Origin: Desulforudis sp.
Lineage (GTDB): Bacteria; Bacillota; Desulfotomaculia; Desulfotomaculales; Desulforudaceae
Assembly (NCBI GenBank): GCA_003604975.1
Contig: QZIR01000063.1
Coordinates: forward strand, 1 to 40,417
Reading direction: 5' to 3'
Length of the DNA: 40,417 bases
The position numbers and the translations under genes are program-made. The notes below the pieces were generated by a model. It was given only the letters and a program-made list of their open reading frames with translations. It had not been told where the DNA came from and did no database searches. Every line of letters begins with the position of its first letter. The stretch's first letter is position 1. Positions 1 to 7,347 of this stretch are shown in pieces.

Positions 1-98
1 GAAACCAGCGTCGCTTCGCTCCGACTACTGGTCGTTTTGAGCCGGAACAGGTGGTCGGGTTGGGCCGGATTCAGTGGTCGATTTGAGCGGAATGCGCA
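1..98. mobile_element. Terminal end of an IS21-type insertion sequence (partial)
   Basis: Three near-identical 23-bp units lie head to tail at 29-51, 52-74 and 75-98. Each starts TGGTCG and carries a T-rich stretch followed by GAGC(C)GGA or GGGCCGGA. The last unit ends in TGCGCA. Multiple terminal repeats of this length ending in CA are typical of IS21-family (istA/istB) elements. No transposase gene is in the window, so the body of the IS must lie to the left. The call rests on the repeat pattern only. Confidence 0.6.
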
Positions 99-271
99 CT
101 TTTCGGGTTTCCATACATTTTTAGAAGTTTTACAACAGCCTGACCTCCGAGTGAGGACCGGGCTTTATCTTTGTTGTTTGTGGGGGTGAAGCTTTACCGA
201 ATGCAATTAGTCTTTACCCATGGGTAGTCCTATAGTGACTACTACCGGAATTCTGAGAGTAAGGATGTGAT
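99..271. other. Intergenic leader before the first operon
   Basis: No gene is supported here. It holds a weak hairpin around 150-165 (CCTC..GAGG) followed by a T-rich stretch, and a short inverted repeat GTAGTC/GACTAC at about 225-243 just upstream of the first start codon. AAGGA at 261-265 is the likely ribosome binding site for the GTG at 272. The promoter of the 272-3173 operon probably lies here, but no convincing -35/-10 pair was identified. Confidence 0.3.
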
Positions 272-1498
272 GTGCTTTTGGATTCGCCGATTAGAAAGAT
301 CATTATCGCCACGGGGGACCGGGATCTCGATAATGCTCTTAGGGACCTGTGTGATGGTGATGGACAGAGCCAAGTTGTGGCCAGTGGCGTCGGCACCACA
401 GAAGACTTGCTTGCTCTTACCCGGCGACACTTACCTAATGTCGTTGTTGTATCAAGCCTGATCACCGGCCATGGTGCGCGAAACCTGGAATCTACTTTAA
501 GAGCAGTGCTTGAACTATCAGCCAGAGTGGTCTTCCTGGCCGCGCATTTGCCGGAGTCAGACGACATGGTTAAGGCGGTAGTAAGCATGGGGATTTCCAG
601 CATCCTGTTTAATCCCTTGGTTATTGATGACATTCTGGATCACATAAGACGGGCGCACACTGCTGAGGACTCAAAGGCAAGTCTTACCCCGTGGTCCGGA
701 GAAACGGAAAGGGAACCCCCTGATCACAAAACGGATACGGTTTGTCAAGTCCGGGGCGCCGCCATAAGTGGCAGCAGTGAGGAATTCGATAGAGTTGATC
801 CTGCGGAGGGCCCAGACCAGAATACTAACAACCTCGTGCTAGTATGGTCTCCGGTATCGGCCGGAAAATCGTTTATAGCCATCAATTTGGCGGTTTATCT
901 GGGCCAGTTTGAATCCACTGTGTTGATAGGTCACGATGGGGACGAGGGCACTCTATGTAGATGGCTGCAGCTACCGGCCGGTGGAATCCCATTCCGTGTT
1001 ATCGTCGGTGACACATCATCCCCACAAGGGTTTAAAACCCCTCTGGCACTAGGTCTGTCCGTATTCCTTGACGAGACAACCGTGGATATCTCGGCCTTAA
1101 TGGAATCTTTTGCATCCATAGTTGTCGTAGATGGTCGAGATGTTATAGATGTCTCGATGTTGGATAGAGCCGGAACCATCATTATCGTTACTGACCCCGA
1201 TCCGGCGCACGTTAACCGTCTCCGCCTGGTTGTAGGTGAACTTGAGCCATCTATACTCGCCCGCTGCGTGCTGGTAATAAATAAACAGACTCCGGATATT
1301 GACACTCAGCACATTGAGGATTCGATCGGATTGAAAGCCTCTTGTGAACTCCCCTATCTAAACCAACTCCTGCCGGGGCAGTATGAAGGCATCCCCTGCG
1401 TGCTGTATTGTCCTGAAGTTCGCGAGGTGATTGCTAAGCTGGCAACCCGACTGGTGGGGAATGGCTCAATTAATTCCGGAAAGGAGGATAATCAATGA
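272..1498 (+). CDS. CpaE/ParA-like P-loop ATPase with receiver-like N-terminus
   Basis: A 408-aa protein starting at GTG 272, six bases after AAGGA. Residues 1-125 look like a degenerate response-regulator receiver fold (alternating beta strands such as VVVVSS and VVFLAA, no clear phospho-Asp). Around residues 190-205 is a deviant Walker A, SPVSAGKSFIAINLA, followed by MinD/ParA-type strands (VLIGHDGDEGTL, IVVVDGRDVIDV, TIIIVTDPDP). This receiver-plus-MinD layout is that of CpaE/TadZ proteins, which position secretion or pilus machines at the membrane. The stop overlaps the next ATG by four bases (ATGA), so the two genes are probably coupled. A partition or pole-localising role for the conjugation apparatus is inference. 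Confidence 0.65.
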   Translation: MLLDSPIRKIIIATGDRDLDNALRDLCDGDGQSQVVASGVGTTEDLLALTRRHLPNVVVVSSLITGHGARNLESTLRAVLELSARVVFLAAHLPESDDMVKAVVSMGISSILFNPLVIDDILDHIRRAHTAEDSKASLTPWSGETEREPPDHKTDTVCQVRGAAISGSSEEFDRVDPAEGPDQNTNNLVLVWSPVSAGKSFIAINLAVYLGQFESTVLIGHDGDEGTLCRWLQLPAGGIPFRVIVGDTSSPQGFKTPLALGLSVFLDETTVDISALMESFASIVVVDGRDVIDVSMLDRAGTIIIVTDPDPAHVNRLRLVVGELEPSILARCVLVINKQTPDIDTQHIEDSIGLKASCELPYLNQLLPGQYEGIPCVLYCPEVREVIAKLATRLVGNGSINSGKEDNQ

Positions 1499-2292
1499 CC
1501 GCACCAAGCCCGGCGAAGAGACTGAAACTCTCAAAGAGCGAGACTCTGGACTACATTCTTACACACGGTGTGATTAACGTTGTGTTCCAGCCAATTGTAC
1601 GATTGAAGACCAGATCGACAGTCGGCTGGGAAGCACTGTGTAGGGGGCCAAGGGGCCGGATGTACTCGCCTGGGGTATTGTTTCCCTACGCTGCAAGATC
1701 CGGAAGAATCCGCGATCTTGAATTAGTCGCATGCCGGTCCATCGCATCCGAAATGGGCAAGTTGCCGAAATCCCAAATGATCGCTGTGAACATGTCTGCA
1801 GACACCTTGGCAGATGTTCCACGTCTCAGTTTCTTGATTGACCTGTTGGCGTCACAGACATCACGACTGATCATTGAACTCACGGAACACCAGATCATAA
1901 AAGCTCAAGAACTACTCAATATCAAAGCGGTCTTGGCGCCATTCCGACGTAATCCCGGCATCGGCCTTGCCATTGACGATGTTGGTTCAGGGTATAGTCG
2001 GCTCCGGTCCATCGCGGAATTACAGCCCGATTTCATCAAAGTCGACAAGCCATTGGTTGATCAGATTGTCAATTCCTACACCCACCAGTGCGTGGTTGAG
2101 TACCTTGTAAGGCTTTCATCCGGGATCGGTGCCGACTTAATTGCGGAAGGAGTTGAAACACAGTCTCAACTTGACGCTTTAAGGAAATTGGGAGTTGGTT
2201 ATGCCCAGGGCTTTCTATTTGGACGTCCCATGCCGGCGGAAGACATCAACTCTAAACCCCAGACAAAACAGGCGGAGGTGTCTTTGCGATGA
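1495..2292 (+). CDS. EAL-domain protein, probable c-di-GMP phosphodiesterase
   Basis: A 265-aa protein made up of little more than an EAL domain. The catalytic set is visible in order: EAL in GWEALCRGP (about residue 46), N in AVNMSA, ELTE, the DD of AIDDVGSGYSRL, K in FIKVDKPLV, E in IAEGVETQ, and QGFLFGRPMP near the end. With these metal-binding and catalytic residues present, hydrolysis of cyclic di-GMP is likely. There is no transmembrane or sensor domain, so it acts in the cytoplasm or works through its partners. It overlaps the genes on both sides by four bases, which ties it to the CpaE-like and Rep-like proteins. A c-di-GMP enzyme in the leading operon of a conjugative element is unusual. 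Confidence 0.88.
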   Translation: MTAPSPAKRLKLSKSETLDYILTHGVINVVFQPIVRLKTRSTVGWEALCRGPRGRMYSPGVLFPYAARSGRIRDLELVACRSIASEMGKLPKSQMIAVNMSADTLADVPRLSFLIDLLASQTSRLIIELTEHQIIKAQELLNIKAVLAPFRRNPGIGLAIDDVGSGYSRLRSIAELQPDFIKVDKPLVDQIVNSYTHQCVVEYLVRLSSGIGADLIAEGVETQSQLDALRKLGVGYAQGFLFGRPMPAEDINSKPQTKQAEVSLR

Positions 2293-3173
2293 CCGAACCT
2301 CGCGATGGGGGTGACAACAGCCTAGTCTTTCTGGATCCCGTGATGCGCGACGGGTTTACAAACATGCCTAATGCTATTTTGACCGCCAAAGGGCTATCAC
2401 TGGGTGCCAAAGTGATATACTGTCTTCTGCATATGTTCGCATGGCAGAGTCGTAATTGTTGGCCCGGGCAGGACAGGCTTGCGGAAGCAGCGGGATGCAG
2501 TAAGAACGCAGTGGGAAACTACCTGCGAGAGTTACGCGACTACGGTCTGATTTACTGGCAACGCCGAGGTTTAAAGAAGTCCAATGTTTACTTCATAGAG
2601 CGGCTGGAGAACGTGGAAGCCTTGAAAGACCCTGAATCACAAAAAACGGGATTCAAGAATCACAAATTTTGTGATTCAAGAAACACAGAATTTGTGACTC
2701 AAGAAACACAAAATTTGGTCACTGAAAAAGACTCATGTGAAAAAGACTCATGTGAATATAGGGAATCTAAAGATTCCCCTGGCAAAGCCAGGGGGCATCC
2801 CCAAGGTAATCACGTGGATACCCCCGCATTGACAAGTGATCAGCATTTGACACAGCTGGGACTTGCTAAAGGATATGAGACCGAGTTAGCCCGGGTTTAC
2901 GAGTATCATACGGGCAATCGATTCACAGCTGAAGATGTGCCACACCTTCGAAAAGTCCTTAAGATATGTCAGCCATCAATGGTGGCAAAAGGAATAGCCA
3001 GGAAAGCCGACAGTGCGGAGCGCGTAAAGAGCTTCGCATTCTTTGTGCCGATAGCTGAGGCTGGTGCGTTTGGGCGGAGGGGAAGAAAAACAACGCGCTC
3101 CCAGCGAGACACAAAAACAGAACACCCCTATGCCAAGGAAATAGCGCTCATTAAGGGATTGTATCTAACTTGA
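2289..3173 (+). CDS. Winged-helix replication-initiator-like protein
   Basis: A 294-aa protein with an N-terminal HTH_36-type winged helix (residues about 15-100; LSLGAKVIYCLLHMFAWQ, then CWPGQDRLAEAAGCSKNAVGNYLREL, then GLIYWQRRG). A hydrophilic linker (about 115-185) follows, encoded by repeated DNA. The C-terminal part (about 195-260; LARVYEYHTGNRFT..., VAKGIARKADS) resembles the DnaD-like tails of plasmid and phage replication proteins. This layout suggests replication initiation or primosome loading on the element rather than transcription control. The origin could be inside the gene, as in many RepA_N/theta plasmids. The start ATG overlaps the previous stop. It could instead be a regulator; I am fairly sure of the HTH, less of the replication role. 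Confidence 0.65.
   Translation: MTEPRDGGDNSLVFLDPVMRDGFTNMPNAILTAKGLSLGAKVIYCLLHMFAWQSRNCWPGQDRLAEAAGCSKNAVGNYLRELRDYGLIYWQRRGLKKSNVYFIERLENVEALKDPESQKTGFKNHKFCDSRNTEFVTQETQNLVTEKDSCEKDSCEYRESKDSPGKARGHPQGNHVDTPALTSDQHLTQLGLAKGYETELARVYEYHTGNRFTAEDVPHLRKVLKICQPSMVAKGIARKADSAERVKSFAFFVPIAEAGAFGRRGRKTTRSQRDTKTEHPYAKEIALIKGLYLT
2650..2794 (+). repeat. Iteron-like repeats and hairpins inside the Rep-like gene (candidate origin)
   Basis: Three 21-23-bp units with core TCAAGAA(A/T)CACA(A/G)A follow each other at 2650-2670, 2671-2693 and 2694-2716. The first junction also forms a perfect palindrome, GAATCACAAA-T-TTTGTGATTC. A 15-bp unit GAAAAAGACTCATGT is then repeated exactly at 2724-2738 and 2739-2753. 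Two overlapping perfect hairpins follow: GGGAATCT-AA-AGATTCCC (2761-2778) and CCCCTGGC-AAA-GCCAGGGG (2776-2794). All lie in the linker-coding part of the gene. Direct repeats plus hairpins in a rep gene are what an embedded replication origin looks like. Function is inference. Confidence 0.55.
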
Positions 3174-3194
3174 GCGAGGAACGGAGGAACGAAA

Positions 3195-3824
3195 ATGTTG
3201 TATATCACCCACCTACCGGCCGGACTGATGTCCGGCTTTGTGGTGCTTGCGGCTACCGGTACCGGTTTAATACATTGGCCGGTTGGATTGTTAGCTGCTG
3301 GGCTTGGCAGCCTGGCCCCTGATCTCGATCACGGCCGGTCATACTTAAACCAGTCTTTGGAGCGTACCGCAGAGAATGCCGGAAGGAAGATTCCCGTAGT
3401 GGGCACCGTTGCCGGCGGTGTGGGAGTGTTCGCCACCAGGACGGTCAACCGCACCTTCGCACGGGTAGTAAAACACCGCGGGCCGATGCACAGTCCATTA
3501 ACCCTAGCTTTTGTAATCGTCCTGCTGTTACAGCACTGGGGAATGTTGGCTGCTGTTCTTGGTCAACCGGTCACCAGCGGCATCCAGACGATTATCGAGT
3601 CCCGTGGGCTGGTTGGCCTGGCCTGGTCGTGTTTCTTTTTCGGGTATATCAGCCACCTGGCAGCTGATGCTGTTACGGATAATGGCATCAGATTGTGGCC
3701 GTTCCGTTTCAAATTACGTTTACCATTGGTTAAGACCGGATCAGTAATTGAACGACGAGTTTTGGCACCAGGTCTTTGGTTAGCCATGTTGGTGACTGCC
3801 GGTCAAGCAATACTGAACATTTAG
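3195..3824 (+). CDS. YdjM-like membrane-bound metal-dependent hydrolase (DUF457)
   Basis: A 209-aa protein with several hydrophobic helices and the scattered His/Asp pattern of the YdjM/DUF457 family: THLPAG near the start, LAPDLDHG (about 40), KHRGPMHSPLT (about 95) and YISHLAADAVTDNGIRLWPF (about 155). Proteins of this family are small membrane proteins with a phospholipase-C-like metal site; their substrates are poorly known. AGGA precedes the ATG (GGAACGGAGGAACGAAA-ATG). It sits between the Rep-like gene and the conjugation genes in the same direction and may alter the membrane or help assemble the channel, but that is a guess. Confidence 0.8.
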   Translation: MLYITHLPAGLMSGFVVLAATGTGLIHWPVGLLAAGLGSLAPDLDHGRSYLNQSLERTAENAGRKIPVVGTVAGGVGVFATRTVNRTFARVVKHRGPMHSPLTLAFVIVLLLQHWGMLAAVLGQPVTSGIQTIIESRGLVGLAWSCFFFGYISHLAADAVTDNGIRLWPFRFKLRLPLVKTGSVIERRVLAPGLWLAMLVTAGQAILNI

Positions 3825-3866
3825 GCGTAAGGCGAGAGCGCTCCGTGAAGATTATTAAGATCAGGG

Positions 3867-5390
3867 GTGATGACGGTTTTGCGAACTGAGGACGGTTATA
3901 GCGCATTCTTCCCAGAGGACATCCGCGAGGATGTCCTGTTTTTTGGGTTAATCAATCCCAAGCATATGTACATAATTGGACCTGCGCTGATTGCTGGTGT
4001 GGTTTTCTTTTTGCTACCTTTGCAGGTTGGGTTACGCCTGGTGCTGTTCTTGGGTGTACCGGCTGCAGGCATCGTGATAGCCACTGCGGATCTGCCGCGC
4101 AACATGCGCCGCCTCAAGAAGTACCGATTAGAGAAGCCGACCTTGGTTGCTGGTGAGGATCTGGAAGAAGCAATCATACCCTTGAAGGGAATTGAGGAAC
4201 CGTACGTACTATTTCAAGATGGCAGTGCGGCGATCGTATTACGGATCGAACCTCCGCCCTGGGAAAGCCAAATGATGAACGGTCGCATCCACGCAAATGA
4301 GACCCTGCGATCAGCGTTACGCACGGCAGCGGATAAGGGAACAGAAGTGACTGTATATATGGATGTTGAACCAGATATCCATGTCAACGAATGGAAAAGA
4401 CAGGCTGAGAGGCTGCGCGACCATCCAGCCGGTTTGCGTCAGCTGGGGGAGGCCCGCCTGGTGCATCACATGAACCTGGCTGCCCGCCACATTGCAAAAC
4501 GGGTAGTGTATCATACCCGTTTGCAAACCCGGAGAACCCACATCCGGCCTGGACGTCGGCATCACCGGAAGACAAACCCTCTAATCGCTTCACTTGAGGA
4601 GATTACAAGTTCTGTGGTGGGCGAACTTGAGCGGGCCGGGCACCGGATAACCGCTCTTTCGACGCAAGCTGTTGAAGACCTTGAGCATAGACAATTGAAT
4701 CCACTGGACTGGGAGTCGGAGGTCTTTGAAGACATAAAGGGCATGGGCATGGGGCAGCTGGCCGAGCCGGCTGACCCTGGTCACGGACGCTACTGGTGGG
4801 TGGGAAGTAAAATCGTGATAATCGGCTCACCAGACCCGGGCCTGAGTTCGAGAACCAGTGCACTACTGGCCAAAGCATTAGCGAATCGAGGTCTTCCCAC
4901 CGTGTTGGTGGACGGTGACCGGCGCGGGAGGGGAGCTGCTGCCTTACAGCGTAAGCCTACAGCGACTCGGAGAAGCCAGCTAATTTCATGGCTAGAAGAA
5001 CAATGGACAAACCACAGGGCAATAACGCGAAAGGTTGTTATCAGGCGGGCTAAGGATAGACTTGTGGATCACGTCAACGAGGCCGCGCGGCAGGGCCGGG
5101 GCCGGCAGGGGTGGGTGGTTGTTAACTTGAGTCCTGACCGGCAAGGTGATGAACTTGCGGAGTCCATGTTGCTTGAGGCTGCCAGCGAGGTTTGGATGGC
5201 GCTCCATGAATCAGGGGAACAGCCGGTGTTCAGCCTGGGAGGCAAGGGACGATTTGTGATTTGGCCGGCGGGAGACATCGACAGCAATGCGCTACCGCAA
5301 AGCGATCTACAGACGGCTGTTGTACGCAGTTCAACATTACCCGAGGATACCATCGATGATTTGATCTATGCAGAGGTGGACTATGAATAA
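3867..5390 (+). CDS. Conjugation protein: VirB3/VirB4-N-like with degenerate P-loop tail
   Basis: A 507-aa protein starting at GTG 3867 or ATG 3870. Residues 15-80 contain a PrgI/VirB3-type membrane hairpin (DVLFFGLINPKHMYIIGPALIAG..., then a second helix) preceded by a short charged stretch. Residues 100-300 resemble the non-ATPase N-terminal part of VirB4 proteins. The C-terminal third has a ParA/VirB4-like fold with a decayed P-loop (GSPDPGLSSRTSALLAKAL, about 320, no GKS/T) followed by VLVDGDRRG. So it looks like a VirB3-VirB4-type fusion that lost ATP binding and works with the intact VirB4 encoded next. It overlaps that gene by eight bases. The function within the channel is inferred from position and partial motifs. 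Confidence 0.55.
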   Translation: MMTVLRTEDGYSAFFPEDIREDVLFFGLINPKHMYIIGPALIAGVVFFLLPLQVGLRLVLFLGVPAAGIVIATADLPRNMRRLKKYRLEKPTLVAGEDLEEAIIPLKGIEEPYVLFQDGSAAIVLRIEPPPWESQMMNGRIHANETLRSALRTAADKGTEVTVYMDVEPDIHVNEWKRQAERLRDHPAGLRQLGEARLVHHMNLAARHIAKRVVYHTRLQTRRTHIRPGRRHHRKTNPLIASLEEITSSVVGELERAGHRITALSTQAVEDLEHRQLNPLDWESEVFEDIKGMGMGQLAEPADPGHGRYWWVGSKIVIIGSPDPGLSSRTSALLAKALANRGLPTVLVDGDRRGRGAAALQRKPTATRRSQLISWLEEQWTNHRAITRKVVIRRAKDRLVDHVNEAARQGRGRQGWVVVNLSPDRQGDELAESMLLEAASEVWMALHESGEQPVFSLGGKGRFVIWPAGDIDSNALPQSDLQTAVVRSSTLPEDTIDDLIYAEVDYE

Positions 5391-7344
5391 GATACCCCGA
5401 ACCGGCTGGACCGTGTTTATTCGCTACTTTGACTCGCTCGGCGTATCCAGGTGGATCATGCGCCGGAGCAATAATGCAACGCCGGCCTCAAAGAAAAGCG
5501 GCAGCAGGAGGCTGGTACAAAAGACCGGAGTGGCCGAGAGAGTCGGCTTGATTGTGGGAACCGTTCGCAGGGGGAAGGGGTACGCAGTCGTTGCCAACCA
5601 GGTGTTTACGGCAACTTTGCTTATACGATCGTGGCCAGAGGTTGTAAGCCCTGAATTCATACCCTCACTGCAGCACCCTGCTATTAAATCCGAACAAGGC
5701 GATTTTACGATTAGATTAACGTTGCGGTTTGTGCCTGCCCGTATAGTGTGGGACTGGAAGGCCAAGTCGAAATTCCGGCGTCTTGAGAAGAGCATTGAAG
5801 CCAGTGAAGCCAAAAGCGGTGAAACGTCACGGCCAGAGGAACTGCGTGCTTACCGTTCCATGGAGTATCTGCGGGAGCGTACCACCTACGACACTGCGGA
5901 TATCATGGATCTTTGGGGTTTTGTGACCGTAACGGCGAGAAGTAAGCAGGCGCTGGACAAGGCGATACGGCTGGTCAAAGACCACATTCGCAAGGGGGGC
6001 GTGAGTTTGGAGTATTTGTCGTGGGAGCAGCTGCCAGCACTTCAGCAAGTGCACGCTCTCGGGCAGAACAGGGAGTTTTACCTGGATTGGCCAGGTCGGC
6101 TGGTGGACGATAAGGCGGCTGCGGCACTCAACCCGTTCACGTCCGGATCCCTGAGTGACGGTACAGGTATTTATGCTGGACACCGTGTGGCCGGCCGATC
6201 GCCGAGATCGGCGACCTACCTTGATCTGGACAGGGACGAGGAGAAGAACAAGAACTTCTTGATTCTCGGAGCTACGGGTGAGGGGAAATCCGTTAAGATG
6301 AAAAACCTCACGTTTTCATTTTTGACCGAGGGGTACCGGGTATTCCAGTTGGACGTTGATGGCGAATACCGTGCCCTGTGCGATGAGGCAGGTGGGTTAT
6401 GGATTGATCACACCTTTACTTCCGGTCGCTATTCCGACCCTTTACACATTCAGCGTCCCATCCTTGTTCCGGAATACGACCTTCAGCGTTTGGCCCTGGC
6501 CAATGCCAGCCTGCGCCGTACGGCATCCCTGCTGCTTGGTGGTTGGACGCCCGAGGAAGCCAACGCTGTAGACCGCGCGCTGATGACAACCTGGGAAAAG
6601 GTGAAGGTCGATATGGATCGCCCTGATACTTGGGATGCCGCCGGTGATCGGGCCGACATCCACCTCTGGTACAAAATGTTGGGAAAGGACAAGTCAAGAG
6701 CCGCCGGAGCGGTTCGGGAAAAGCTCTGGCAGTACTTTGAGGGATCAATGCGAAACCTTTTTGCACGTCCTGAGAGCAACTTAAGTGACCGTTTAGATGA
6801 GTCAAACAGGTTTACCGTATTCCACGTGTCTCAAAGCGTAAACAACGAGGCTGACGACCTAACCGGCGCGGTGAAGATGTCTTTGGCTTTGGACTCGGTG
6901 TGGCGTGAAGTTCAGCTTGAGAGGGCGCGTGGAGAGCGCTGGACGGCGGTGGGTGCCGACGAGGGTCAGCGTCTGCTTCTCAACCCCATCGCCTCGCACT
7001 ACATGAACCTGCTGGCAACGACCATACGGAAATGGAACGGTTTACTTTATCTGGCTACCAACAAGACATCCGTACTATTCGGAACCGAGGCTACGTCTGG
7101 CGGATCCGGACTCTGGTCCAATAGCGCGTTCAAGGTGCTTTTTTGGATGGAGGATTCGGACCTGGCAGCAGTGCAAAAGTACGGGGAGGTGCCGGATGTC
7201 GTAATCGAACAGATCCGGGCGAGCTACGGAACCCAGCAGTTTGCGCTTCGCTATGGGAAGCGATGGGATTGGCTACGTTTAGAGCTTCCAACCGAGCTTC
7301 TGCAGGTGTTCAAGACCCGGGGCCTCACAAGAAAGGCGGGATAG
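5383..7344 (+). CDS. VirB4-family conjugation ATPase
   Basis: A 653-aa protein from ATG 5383, chosen because AGAGGTGG lies just upstream and the overlap with the previous gene is then eight bases. Walker A is GATGEGKSVKMKNL (about residue 296) and Walker B is WTAVGADEGQRLLLN (about 521). Between them are the VirB4/TraC landmarks VFQLDVDGEYRALCDEAGG and NLSDRLDESNRFTVFHVSQS. VirB4 ATPases power assembly and substrate handling of type IV secretion channels from the cytoplasmic face of the membrane. The length is shorter than the roughly 800 aa of proteobacterial VirB4 and the N-terminal half is reduced, in line with the split seen in the preceding gene. Confidence 0.9.
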   Translation: MNKIPRTGWTVFIRYFDSLGVSRWIMRRSNNATPASKKSGSRRLVQKTGVAERVGLIVGTVRRGKGYAVVANQVFTATLLIRSWPEVVSPEFIPSLQHPAIKSEQGDFTIRLTLRFVPARIVWDWKAKSKFRRLEKSIEASEAKSGETSRPEELRAYRSMEYLRERTTYDTADIMDLWGFVTVTARSKQALDKAIRLVKDHIRKGGVSLEYLSWEQLPALQQVHALGQNREFYLDWPGRLVDDKAAAALNPFTSGSLSDGTGIYAGHRVAGRSPRSATYLDLDRDEEKNKNFLILGATGEGKSVKMKNLTFSFLTEGYRVFQLDVDGEYRALCDEAGGLWIDHTFTSGRYSDPLHIQRPILVPEYDLQRLALANASLRRTASLLLGGWTPEEANAVDRALMTTWEKVKVDMDRPDTWDAAGDRADIHLWYKMLGKDKSRAAGAVREKLWQYFEGSMRNLFARPESNLSDRLDESNRFTVFHVSQSVNNEADDLTGAVKMSLALDSVWREVQLERARGERWTAVGADEGQRLLLNPIASHYMNLLATTIRKWNGLLYLATNKTSVLFGTEATSGGSGLWSNSAFKVLFWMEDSDLAAVQKYGEVPDVVIEQIRASYGTQQFALRYGKRWDWLRLELPTELLQVFKTRGLTRKAG

Positions 7345-7347
7345 GTT

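Noticed and set aside
1-60. Left attachment site matching the tRNA-Leu 3' end
   Set aside because: No copy of the tRNA 3' sequence was found here or elsewhere in the window. The left end of the element must lie outside.
4317-5353. Several 70-90-codon minus-strand frames opposite the VirB3/VirB4-N-like gene
   Set aside because: They are shadows of a well-supported gene, with no ribosome sites or motifs.
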